Source of the DNA: FEN-727 sp036508635
GTDB lineage: Bacteria > Actinomycetota > Geothermincolia > Fen-727 > Anoxymicrobiaceae
Length of the DNA stretch: 11,878 nt
Assembly: GCA_036508635.1 (NCBI GenBank)
Contig: DATCGY010000095.1
Span: 1 to 11,878 of the forward strand
Direction of reading: 5' to 3'
The notes beneath the pieces were generated by a model. That model was given only the letters and a program-made list of their open reading frames with translations. It did not search any database and had not been told where the DNA came from. Shown here piece after piece: positions 1 through 6,407 of the stretch; position 1 is the first letter of the stretch; the number at the start of each line of letters is the position of its first letter. A program made the translations under genes and the position numbers.

Positions 1-1
1 C

Positions 2-919
2 AACTGCCTGCTCGACCTGCTGCACGAGCATGGCCTGTTCGTGTCCAAGGCCGTCACGCTCGGCGACCGCATGGACGTCAACGAGTGCGATATGCTCGAA
101 TTCCTCAAGGATGACTCCGAGACGGGCTCCATCATGATGTACCTCGAGGGAGCCGCCGACGGCGCCAGGCTCAAAGAGACGCTCGCTGAGATAACGCGAC
201 TCAAACCGGTGATGGTGCTCAAGAGCGGCCGAACGCCAGCGGGCAGGGCGGCGACCGTTTCTCACACCGGGAGTCTTTCGGGCGAGGACAGCCTGTACCA
301 GGCGGTCTTCACACAGACTGGTACGCTCAGGGCGAGCAACCTAGAGAATCTCATCGAGATGGCCAGGATATTCTCTACGCAGGCGGGGCCGGCGGGTAAT
401 CGCCTGGGGATAGTGACCGGGAGTGGAAGCCTTGGAGTCATGGCGACTGACACGGCGGTTTCTTACGGCCTTGAGGTCCCGTCTCTGCCCGAGCGTGTGG
501 CCGAAAAGATCCGCGGCGAGGCGCCCGACTGGATGAACGTGAAGAACCCACTGGACGTCGGGCCTTCGTGGATGTTCTCGAAGGCGCTGGAAGCCTTGCT
601 CGAGGAGCCCGACATCGATATGGTGCTCGCAATAACGATCATCCCTTACTCGGTCTTCAGGAACTTGCGCGAGAACGGGCTGGACGGGCGCAGTTGGTTT
701 GGAGACATCGCCGCGCTCCGCGTGCAGTATCCCCGGAAACCGTTGGTTGTCTGCGCGGTGGGGCACAGTGACTTCGTCTCGCACATGGGTGAGATCGCGG
801 GGCCGAACGTTCCCATCTACATATCTCCCGAGCCGGCGGCACGGGCTCTCGCTGCGCACCATCACTACTGGATGTGGAGGCGTGGGCCTGGAGACGGTGG
901 CTTCCACCAGTGCTACTGA
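2..919 (+). CDS. ADP-forming acyl-CoA synthetase, alpha-type subunit (5'-truncated)
   Basis: The reading frame is open from base 2, so the true start lies upstream of the window; the GTG at 41 is internal. The 305 visible residues match the middle and end of the CoA-ligase part of NDP-forming acetyl/acyl-CoA synthetases, which convert acyl-CoA, ADP and phosphate to acid, CoA and ATP. The motif KSGRTPAG is followed by SHTGSLSG, whose His (bases 263-265) is the expected phosphohistidine carrying phosphate between subunits. A GIVTGSGSLGVMATD-like segment and the NPLDVGPSW motif follow, as in the second flavodoxin-like subdomain. The protein stops soon after this subdomain, with no ATP-grasp domain behind it. 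That suggests a separate alpha subunit whose ATP-grasp partner is encoded elsewhere, perhaps upstream. None of the three forward frames after the stop resumes an ATP-grasp domain, so a simple frameshift is unlikely. The family is secure; the substrate acid is unknown. Confidence 0.88.
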   Translation, partial: NCLLDLLHEHGLFVSKAVTLGDRMDVNECDMLEFLKDDSETGSIMMYLEGAADGARLKETLAEITRLKPVMVLKSGRTPAGRAATVSHTGSLSGEDSLYQAVFTQTGTLRASNLENLIEMARIFSTQAGPAGNRLGIVTGSGSLGVMATDTAVSYGLEVPSLPERVAEKIRGEAPDWMNVKNPLDVGPSWMFSKALEALLEEPDIDMVLAITIIPYSVFRNLRENGLDGRSWFGDIAALRVQYPRKPLVVCAVGHSDFVSHMGEIAGPNVPIYISPEPAARALAAHHHYWMWRRGPGDGGFHQCY

Positions 920-1168
920 AATGGACCCAAGCGAATGCCCGAGTTCAATGAGCACTGATGGTCTGCATAGAGAGGATGTCGCCCGCTCTCTATAGATTGA
1001 TGGTCAGGCCCTTTGCCGCCGCGTTCTACGGCAAGGCTCGCTGAGCACCGTTCCAGGGTGTCCCCCAATCAGAATCCACGCGCTCGCATGCCGGTCGCAG
1101 CGATTCACTCTGGTATCATGTCTGACGTTGCCATTTAAAGAATGAAAGAAATATAGGGAGGAGATTTC
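920..1168. other. Intergenic region with two hairpins, no gene seen
   Basis: No convincing ORF is present. There are two inverted repeats. ATAGAGAG (967-974) pairs with CTCTCTAT (986-993) across an 11-base loop. TTGCCG (1013-1018) pairs with CGGCAA (1029-1034) across a 10-base loop. Neither is followed by a T tract, so they are at best weak or Rho-assisted terminators for the upstream synthetase gene. A TATCAT hexamer at 1114-1119 could be a -10 box for the downstream gene, but no good -35 box sits at the right distance. The ribosome binding site of the next gene (GGAGG, 1157-1161) lies at the right end. Confidence 0.4.
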
Positions 1169-2800
1169 ATGTTCAACGGGATATTCCACATCCGCAAGCC
1201 GGAGAACGAACCAGTGCTCGGGTATGCGCCCGGCAGCAAGGAGCGCGCGGAGCTAAAGGCCGTTCTGGCGGATATGCTCGCCAACCCGGTGGAGGTCCCA
1301 TGCGTAATCGGCGGCAGGGACATTCCGACAGGCGACCTTGTTGAGATGCGTCCACCTCACGACCTGTCAAAGACCCTTGGCACTTACCATCGAGCCGGTC
1401 CCAAGGAGGCCGACCTGGCGATTGATGCCGCCAACGAGGCGAAGGTCAGCTGGAGCCAGATGCAGTGGTCGTCGCGAGCGACAGTCCTGCTGAAGGCAGC
1501 GGAGCTGCTTGCCGGAAAGTATCGCCAGACCCTGAACGCGGCAACGATGCTCTGCATGAGCAAGACGTGCCACCAGGCTGAGATAGACTCCGCGTGCGAG
1601 CTCATAGACTTCTGGCGCTTCAACCCCTATTTCATGACAGAAGTCTACGATGATCAGCCTCTCTCCACCCGAGATTTCCTCAACTACATGGAGCACAGGC
1701 CTCTTGAGGGTTTTGTATTCGCCATCACTCCGTTCAACTTCACGTCCATCGCAGGTAACCTGCCGACAGCTCCCGCCCTGATGGGCAACGCTGTCGTGTG
1801 GAAGCCTGCATCATCCGCGGTCCTGCCCGCGTACTACATGATGCAGGTGCTCAAGGAAGCCGGGATGCCCGATGGCGTCATAAACATGGTGCCGGGTCCT
1901 GGCCCGGTGATCGGCCCGCCGGTCCTCAACCATCTCGATCTCGGCGGGGTCCATTTCACCGGCTCGACGTACGTCTTCTCGACAATCTGGTTGGCCATCG
2001 GATCAGATATCCGCAAGTACCAGTCGTACCCGCGTATCGTCGGCGAGACCGGGGGCAAGGACTTCATCTTCGCACATGCCTCGAGCGATACCGACGCACT
2101 CGTCGCTGCGGCCGTGCGCGGCGCATTCGAGTACCAGGGCCAGAAGTGCTCTGCGCCGAGCCGCATGTACGTCCCGGACGCCATCTGGCCTCAGGTCAGG
2201 GACAGGATGCTCGATGAGATCGCGACGATCAAGGTGGGGGATGTCTGTGACTTCTCCAACTTCGTCAACGCGGTTATCGACAAGGCGTCGTTCGACAAGA
2301 TAGCCGAGTATATCGAGTTTGCGAAAACGGACCCCAACATGGAAATACTCTGCGGTGGGACCTATGACGACTCCGAGGGGTATTTTATTCAGCCAACAGT
2401 CGTCCTTTCCAGGGACCCGCGCAGCAGGCTGATGTGCGAAGAGATATTCGGGCCCGTCCTTACCATCTTCGTCTACCCGGAGAAGGAGTACGAGAAGACC
2501 CTGGAGGTCTGCAACACGACAAGCCCTTACGCCCTCACCGGCGGCATATTCGCTCAGGACCGCTTCGCGATCGTAAAGGCTGTTAAGGCGCTGCGGGGCG
2601 CTGCCGGTAACTTCTATATCAACGACAAGCCGACAGGCGCAGTGGTCGGCCAGCAGCCGTTCGGCGGATCGCGTGCCTCGGGCACGAACGACAAAGCAGG
2701 AAGCTGGATAAACCTCGAGCGTTGGGTATCGCCGCGCGCGATAAAAGAGACCTTTCTTCCCCCGACCGATTACCGCTATCCGTTCCTTACCGAAGAATAG
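1169..2800 (+). CDS. pruA: L-glutamate gamma-semialdehyde (1-pyrroline-5-carboxylate) dehydrogenase
   Basis: This 543-residue aldehyde dehydrogenase should oxidise glutamate-5-semialdehyde, the open form of P5C, to glutamate with NAD, the last step of proline catabolism. It aligns by eye over its whole length with group 1 (ALDH4A1-like) P5C dehydrogenases, including the N-terminal NEPVLGYAPGS segment. Visible motifs are the oxyanion-hole Asn190 (TPFNFT), WKPAS (211-215), FTGS (263-266), general-base Glu293 (GETGGKD), catalytic Cys327 (GQKCSAP), EEIFGPV (424-430) and the group-specific C-terminal run NFYINDKPTG, then QQPFGGSRASGTNDK. The ATG at 1169 has GGAGG seven bases upstream. It is a stand-alone enzyme, not a PutA fusion, and no proline dehydrogenase gene is in the window. 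It lies in its own transcription context between two gaps of about 245 bases. Confidence 0.95.
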   Translation: MFNGIFHIRKPENEPVLGYAPGSKERAELKAVLADMLANPVEVPCVIGGRDIPTGDLVEMRPPHDLSKTLGTYHRAGPKEADLAIDAANEAKVSWSQMQWSSRATVLLKAAELLAGKYRQTLNAATMLCMSKTCHQAEIDSACELIDFWRFNPYFMTEVYDDQPLSTRDFLNYMEHRPLEGFVFAITPFNFTSIAGNLPTAPALMGNAVVWKPASSAVLPAYYMMQVLKEAGMPDGVINMVPGPGPVIGPPVLNHLDLGGVHFTGSTYVFSTIWLAIGSDIRKYQSYPRIVGETGGKDFIFAHASSDTDALVAAAVRGAFEYQGQKCSAPSRMYVPDAIWPQVRDRMLDEIATIKVGDVCDFSNFVNAVIDKASFDKIAEYIEFAKTDPNMEILCGGTYDDSEGYFIQPTVVLSRDPRSRLMCEEIFGPVLTIFVYPEKEYEKTLEVCNTTSPYALTGGIFAQDRFAIVKAVKALRGAAGNFYINDKPTGAVVGQQPFGGSRASGTNDKAGSWINLERWVSPRAIKETFLPPTDYRYPFLTEE

Positions 2801-3045
2801 GCCAGGTAAACGCGAATCGGCCAGATGGGTTCAAAACGCGAGGTTGTGCTAGGCATTATCACTGTGTGATGGTGGGATAGGGCTCTTTTTCAGTTCCGGT
2901 ACCTCGACAACTGATGTTCGACGGTATTTGGATTTCAGGTCGTTTTGGCGGCCAGTCGCGGCAAATCACTTGAATCGAACCTTTCTCTATGATAGTTAAT
3001 TTGACTTGCTGGTCAAGTCTAGTTTGTTGAGAAGCGGAGGTAATC
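2801..3045. other. Intergenic region between pruA and the FAD oxidoreductase
   Basis: No gene is seen. The sequence CATTATCAC (2854-2862) can pair with GTGATGGTG (2866-2874), giving nine pairs including two G-U, with a TGT loop. A run of five T (2886-2890) lies eleven bases after the stem. This is a poor intrinsic terminator for pruA, because the T tract is not adjacent. The right end carries the regulatory elements described separately and the GGAGG ribosome binding site (3036-3040) of the next gene. Confidence 0.4.
2988..3019 (+). promoter_or_regulatory. -10-like box and operator-like dyad upstream of the FAD oxidoreductase
   Basis: TATGAT (2988-2993) matches a sigma-70 -10 box in five of six bases and is 52 bases before the ATG, but no good -35 box lies 16-18 bases upstream. 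Just downstream is the dyad TTGAC-TTGCTG-GTCAA (3001-3016), which overlaps a second perfect dyad, GACTTG-CTGGT-CAAGTC (3003-3019). A 16-base dyad with TTGAC/GTCAA arms resembles operators of TetR-family repressors. If the TATGAT box is used, this site covers the transcription start, where a repressor would block initiation. The dyads are seen directly; the operator role is inferred. No TetR gene is in the window. Confidence 0.45.
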
Positions 3046-4542
3046 ATGAAAGCTATTGTTATGGGCGGGGGCATGAGCGGACTAGCCGCGGCCATAAACC
3101 TGCTTGACCTGGGTATCGATGTAGAACTGGTCGAAGCCGACGAGATTTTCGGTGGAAGGGCCAACTCCTGGCTCGACGAAGACGGCGACATGATCGACAA
3201 TGCGCTGCACGTCTTCATGCCGTATTACGTGAACCTGCTGAGCTTCTTCAAGAAGATGGGCATCTCTGAGAACATCATGTGGAAAGACTCAAAGTTCTAC
3301 TTCCAGATGCCGGGCGGCGAGTCCGCCATCCTCAAATTCATCAAGCTGCCCGCGCCGTTCCATGCCGTTTACGCGATGGGATACCTGCTCAAAGACTTCA
3401 AGGCGGCCCCGCGCTGGAAGATGATCCTCGGTGGCGCCGGGATGGGAATGGGCATGATGAGGGCTATTCCCAGGATGGACAAGGCAGACAAGTTGAGCAT
3501 GGAGAGCTTTCTCTCCAAGTACGGTTCGCTCGAGGGAATGCGACCGCTCATGGAGCCGGCGATCAACGGTCTGACCTTCACAAGGGGCTACGAGGTGTCG
3601 GCGAAAGTCATGATGAACTGGTTCCTCAAGATGTTCGTATCCTCCAAGAACTCGCGCATCGGTTTCGCCAACGGCGGGCTCGGTGAGATCTGGGTCGACA
3701 GCTGCACGGATTACATCGAGAAGAAGGGCGGCAAGCTCACCCTCAAGAAGGGCGTCACCGCCATCAACATGGAAGGCAACAAGGTCAAGAACATCGTATT
3801 CGAGGATGGCGAGACGGCGGAGGCCGAACTGTATGTCTCGGCGATGAGCCCGTACTCGCTGCGGCGCGCGCTTCCCGAAGAGGCTTTCGATTACGACTAC
3901 TTTCGCCAGTTGTGGCGCTACAGCTACGCGCCGTCACTCTCGCTGCAGGTCTGGTTCGACAAGAAGATCACCGACGTCGACGTGACGTTCTTCTCGAACG
4001 GCCGCGTCTACAACACGTACGCCGACCTGTCGAACGTGCTGCCTCACATCTTCAAGGGCGGCAGCATGATGGAGATGGTGCTCTCGCCGGCCGATTATAT
4101 TGAAGGCCTTCCCGACAGGGTCATCTTCGACATGTGCATCGAGGGCATAAAGGAAGACTTCCCCCTGTCCAAGGACGCGGAGGTCAAGAAGTGGAAGGTC
4201 GTCCGTGAGAGGCAGGGCGTCTACAGGCCGTATCCCGGCATGGAGGAGTTCCGCCCCTTCCAGCGCTCGCCGCTCGAGAATTTCTACATGACCGGCGACT
4301 TCACCAAGACGCACGTGAGCTCCGGTGGGATGGAAGCTGCCATCTGGACCGCGAACAAGACCGCGGAGCTCATCGCGGCCGACAAGATGAACAAGTCCCT
4401 TGACCTCAACGTCGAGTACAAGCCGTACGACCTCATGGTACAGGCGATGAGGATCATGGAGCCACTGCAGTACGCCGGGATCGCAGCCCTGGGCCTCTGG
4501 CTTCTCAAGAAGAAGCTCTTTGGAAAGAAAGCCAAGGCTTGA
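3046..4542 (+). CDS. Phytoene-desaturase-like FAD-dependent oxidoreductase with C-terminal membrane segment
   Basis: This 498-residue flavoprotein belongs to the amine oxidase/phytoene desaturase superfamily. The N-terminal dinucleotide fold shows GGGMSG (7-12), an acidic Glu30 at the end of strand 2 (VELVEAD) and GGRANSW (36-42). The C-terminal FAD motif is NFYMTGDFTKTHVSSGGMEAA (412-432). Segments such as NTYADLSNVLP, MMEMVLSPADYIE and FRPFQRSPLENFYMTGD recall plant/cyanobacterial-type phytoene and zeta-carotene desaturases rather than bacterial CrtI; HpnE-like hydroxysqualene oxidoreductases are close relatives. A hydrophobic stretch (about 477-487) followed by a Lys-rich tail suggests anchoring to the inner membrane face, where isoprenoid substrates lie. 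A Met/Gly-rich patch (132-138) is unusual. The ATG at 3046 follows GGAGG by five bases. No phytoene or squalene synthase gene is next to it, so the substrate is open. A bidirectional terminator follows. Confidence 0.85.
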   Translation: MKAIVMGGGMSGLAAAINLLDLGIDVELVEADEIFGGRANSWLDEDGDMIDNALHVFMPYYVNLLSFFKKMGISENIMWKDSKFYFQMPGGESAILKFIKLPAPFHAVYAMGYLLKDFKAAPRWKMILGGAGMGMGMMRAIPRMDKADKLSMESFLSKYGSLEGMRPLMEPAINGLTFTRGYEVSAKVMMNWFLKMFVSSKNSRIGFANGGLGEIWVDSCTDYIEKKGGKLTLKKGVTAINMEGNKVKNIVFEDGETAEAELYVSAMSPYSLRRALPEEAFDYDYFRQLWRYSYAPSLSLQVWFDKKITDVDVTFFSNGRVYNTYADLSNVLPHIFKGGSMMEMVLSPADYIEGLPDRVIFDMCIEGIKEDFPLSKDAEVKKWKVVRERQGVYRPYPGMEEFRPFQRSPLENFYMTGDFTKTHVSSGGMEAAIWTANKTAELIAADKMNKSLDLNVEYKPYDLMVQAMRIMEPLQYAGIAALGLWLLKKKLFGKKAKA

Positions 4543-4567
4543 ACAAGAAGATCCATCAAACGAAAAC

Positions 4568-4605
4568 GAGCCGGGTCTTTTCAGACCCGGCTCTTCTCAT
4601 TTTTT
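4568..4605. terminator. Bidirectional intrinsic terminator
   Basis: GAGCCGGGTCT (4568-4578) and AGACCCGGCTC (4583-4593) form a perfect 11-bp stem with a four-base TTTC loop. On the + strand it is followed, after TTCTCA, by six T (4600-4605). Read on the - strand it is followed by GTTTTCGTTT. It lies between two convergent genes, the FAD oxidoreductase on + and the iron-sulfur protein on -, and can serve both. Confidence 0.92.
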
Positions 4606-4646
4606 GATCCGGTTCATCTGTCGTGCGAATCAATTCAATCTCGGGA

Positions 4647-5168
4647 TTATTTCAGGCCCATGTCCAGAAGCTTGCGGCGGGTATCCTCGTTGACGTCTTC
4701 GAGCAGGGGAGTGCAATCGTCGAGCTTCTTGTTGCCGGCGACCAGTTCGCCGGCGAAGCCCATGCAGGAGGGGAGACCGCACTCCTTGCAGTTGGTGCGC
4801 GGCAGGATCTTGAAGACGTCGAGTATCTTCGGAGCCTCACGGACGGTGTGGTCGGGGGTGATCTGCGAGCGGCGTTCCCAGATGTCGTTAAGCGTGTCTA
4901 TGGCTGCTCTTATAGCATCTGCACCACCCTCGCGCCCCTCGAGACCACCAACTGCCAGCTCGTGGGGCCTCAACGCGAAGTTGCGACCATCCTCGCTCCA
5001 GGTCACGACGGGAACGGCGGGAAGATAACGCCCCTGTTTCTCGGCGTTCACATACGGGATAAGTTCCGTCAGGTCGGTATCTATCGCAACCTTGGCGCGA
5101 AGCTCGTCACAGCTCGGATGCTGGCATTCGGGTGCCTCGAACGAGATGTCGTAAGATTCGATCAGCAT
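4647..5168 (-). CDS. 4Fe-4S domain protein (PF04060-type cluster)
   Basis: This soluble 173-residue protein carries near its C-terminus the Cys pattern C127-x2-C130-x4-C135-x16-C152 in the context NCKECGLPSCMGFAGELVAG. This is the 4Fe-4S motif known from the corrinoid iron-sulfur protein large subunit (AcsC), RnfB and related proteins. The N-terminal 110 residues are not those of either protein. They hold a further C15-x4-C20 pair (PECQHPSC) that could bind metal, and a region rich in acidic residues. No transmembrane segment or signal peptide is visible. The start is set by AGGAGGT nine bases upstream, and that site overlaps the TAG stop of the cupin gene, so the pair is co-transcribed and probably translationally coupled. 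A role in small electron transfer or metal binding is possible, but the function is not known. The bidirectional terminator ends the unit. Confidence 0.8.
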   Translation of the reverse strand: MLIESYDISFEAPECQHPSCDELRAKVAIDTDLTELIPYVNAEKQGRYLPAVPVVTWSEDGRNFALRPHELAVGGLEGREGGADAIRAAIDTLNDIWERRSQITPDHTVREAPKILDVFKILPRTNCKECGLPSCMGFAGELVAGNKKLDDCTPLLEDVNEDTRRKLLDMGLK

Positions 5169-5182
5169 ATGGGGCAGACCTC

Positions 5183-5527
5183 CTATTTCTTGATCAGCGT
5201 CAGGACCATCTTGAAACGCCCCAGAGCTTTCAGCGCGTGTGGCTTACCTGCCGGCATGATGACCATCTGCCCTTTTTCGAGCAAGATCGGCTCACCGGCG
5301 ACCGACACCTCAACCGACCCGTCTATGACGTGGACCAGTGCGTCAAAAGGCGCGGTGTGCTCGCTCAACCCCTCGCCATCATCGAAGGCGAAAATGGAAA
5401 CCGTCCCCGCGTCTGAGCGCACGATCTCCCTGCTCACAACGGAGCCCTCCTGATACGCGACGAGAGCTTCAGCATCCAGCATTTTCGCCTTTAGTCTTTC
5501 TCGGTCAGCTGCCTTGTCTTCGGACAA
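5183..5527 (-). CDS. Small cupin-domain protein (TTG start)
   Basis: The 114 residues form a single-domain conserved-barrel cupin. The first motif, GEGLSEHTAPFDALVHVIDG (51-70), keeps one His (H57) but lacks the second His of the classical HxH. The second motif, KGQMVIMPAGKPHALKAL (85-102), keeps Pro92, Gly94 and His97. Small cupins of this type (AYQEGSVVSR, then SEHTAPFDAL) are common in anaerobes and usually uncharacterised; sugar or metabolite binding and isomerisation are possibilities. The frame is open further upstream, but the TTG at 5527 is preferred because AAGGAG sits five bases before it, while the upstream ATG at 5605 lies inside the terminator stem of the previous gene. The gene is followed after 14 bases by the 4Fe-4S protein gene. 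The 80 bases upstream are free for a promoter and contain the imperfect dyad ATTGGC-TTGCT-GGCAAT (5548-5564). Confidence 0.82.
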   Translation of the reverse strand: MSEDKAADRERLKAKMLDAEALVAYQEGSVVSREIVRSDAGTVSIFAFDDGEGLSEHTAPFDALVHVIDGSVEVSVAGEPILLEKGQMVIMPAGKPHALKALGRFKMVLTLIKK

Positions 5528-5532
5528 GAGTT

Positions 5533-5538
5533 CTCCTT
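5533..5538 (-). promoter_or_regulatory. Ribosome binding site that sets a TTG start for the cupin
   Basis: On the - strand AAGGAG is followed by AACTC and then TTG. This five-base spacing makes TTG the start, against the longer frame from 5605 and the internal ATG 15 codons later. Confidence 0.7.
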
Positions 5539-5595
5539 TCGATAAACATTGGCTTGCTGGCAATGCAATTCGCGAGAGCGGAGGCAAGACCTCCC

Positions 5596-5635
5596 GGTAA
5601 AACAAGAGAAGGGCGGCATGACATAGCCGCCCTTC
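5596..5635 (-). terminator. Intrinsic terminator of the HdeD-family gene
   Basis: On the + strand GAAGGGCGGC (5608-5617) and GCCGCCCTTC (5626-5635) form a perfect 10-bp stem with an eight-base loop. Read on the - strand, 20 bases after the stop of the HdeD-family gene, the stem is followed by TCTTGTTTTA. It separates that gene from the cupin/4Fe-4S pair, which therefore needs its own promoter unless there is readthrough. Confidence 0.87.
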
Positions 5636-5655
5636 CTGATGGTGCTATCCGCCCT

Positions 5656-6222
5656 CTATGCGGCCTTGATCTCTTTGCTAACCTTGCGCTGCTCGGCCAT
5701 CGCGTAGAAGCTGAAGCCGATGTCGAAGATGCCGGCGATCAAGGCATAGATACCTATGACCACCATGAGAGCGTAGGCGCTCCCGAACGGGTACACCAGC
5801 ACTATGACGCCAATTGCGAGCAGGATTACCCCGAAGACAGCCAGGATGCCCCTGCCGCTCTTTGGCGGCATGTCGAACGAAACAGCGAGCTCGACGATCC
5901 CCATCAGCATTATCCATATGCCGACCAGTATGACGACGAACGCGAGGGCGAACTCCTGGTGCCTCAATATTATCGCTCCGAGAAGGAAACCGATAAGGCC
6001 TCCGGCAAGCGCCCAGCCCCACTTTTCTTTGCGCGCCATCAACACGAACGACCGGATGACGTTGACCATCCCGTCGATGATCGCGAACAGGCCTACGATA
6101 ATGACAAGTGTCTTCATCGGCGCGCCGGGCCACGAGAAGAGGATTATCCCGAAGATTATCGCTATGATCCCCTTCAGCATATACGACCACCAGCTCTCCA
6201 TCACGAGGTCTGTTTCTTCCAT
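5656..6222 (-). CDS. HdeD-family (DUF308) six-helix membrane protein
   Basis: The 188-residue protein is almost wholly hydrophobic, with six predicted membrane helices at about residues 14-32, 38-58, 69-87, 92-112, 124-145 and 148-172. They are arranged as three hairpins, with short Arg/Lys-rich links such as MARKEKWGW (62-70). The repeated pattern of glycine-rich helices with LLxGIxxLxxP-like turns is that of the HdeD/DUF308 family, named after the E. coli acid-resistance membrane protein; the molecular function in other bacteria is unknown. The start is the ATG at 6222, because AGGAGG ends five bases upstream. A GTG two codons earlier overlaps that site and cannot use it. It follows the lipoprotein gene on the same strand after 185 bases, so both could be envelope-stress functions. 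It has its own terminator. Confidence 0.9.
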   Translation of the reverse strand: MEETDLVMESWWSYMLKGIIAIIFGIILFSWPGAPMKTLVIIVGLFAIIDGMVNVIRSFVLMARKEKWGWALAGGLIGFLLGAIILRHQEFALAFVVILVGIWIMLMGIVELAVSFDMPPKSGRGILAVFGVILLAIGVIVLVYPFGSAYALMVVIGIYALIAGIFDIGFSFYAMAEQRKVSKEIKAA

Positions 6223-6227
6223 GAGCA

Positions 6228-6233
6228 CCTCCT
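6228..6233 (-). promoter_or_regulatory. Ribosome binding site deciding the HdeD-family start
   Basis: On the - strand AGGAGG is followed by TGCTC and ATG. The last G of this site is also the first base of an in-frame GTG (6228-6226), so only the ATG (6222-6220) has workable spacing. Confidence 0.8.
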
Positions 6234-6255
6234 TGTCGTTGTTGTAAGCAAACTG

Positions 6256-6329
6256 ATCCCGGTTTTACCTCGGGATGTAACTATCGCTGCCTTTGCAGGG
6301 GCCGCTCCCCTCCAGGCCAGGTGCCTGGC
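6256..6329. repeat. Cluster of three small inverted repeats upstream of the HdeD-family gene
   Basis: ATCCCG (6256-6261) pairs with CGGGAT (6271-6276). AGGGG (6297-6301) pairs with CCCCT (6307-6311). GCCAGG (6316-6321) pairs with CCTGGC (6324-6329) across only two bases, a form more like a protein-binding dyad than an RNA hairpin. None carries a T tract. They lie between the lipoprotein stop and the HdeD-family start on the - strand and may be a leader structure, a weak terminator or an operator. The rest of this 185-base gap shows no gene. Confidence 0.4.
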
Positions 6330-6407
6330 AGACTCACCTCCCGGACGGCTTCGCTCATCTCAGGTTAATAATTCAGGAGGAGAAAGATGTTTACCTTGTC
6401 GAGCCCT

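Noticed and set aside
341..955. A 204-codon open frame on - antisense to the acyl-CoA synthetase
   Set aside because: The + strand frame carries the conserved SHTGSL and NPLDVG motifs; the - product has no family features.
4568..4593. Long inverted repeat as an insertion-element end or attachment site
   Set aside because: The tight four-base loop and flanking T tracts on both strands between convergent genes fit an intrinsic terminator, and no transposase or integrase is nearby.
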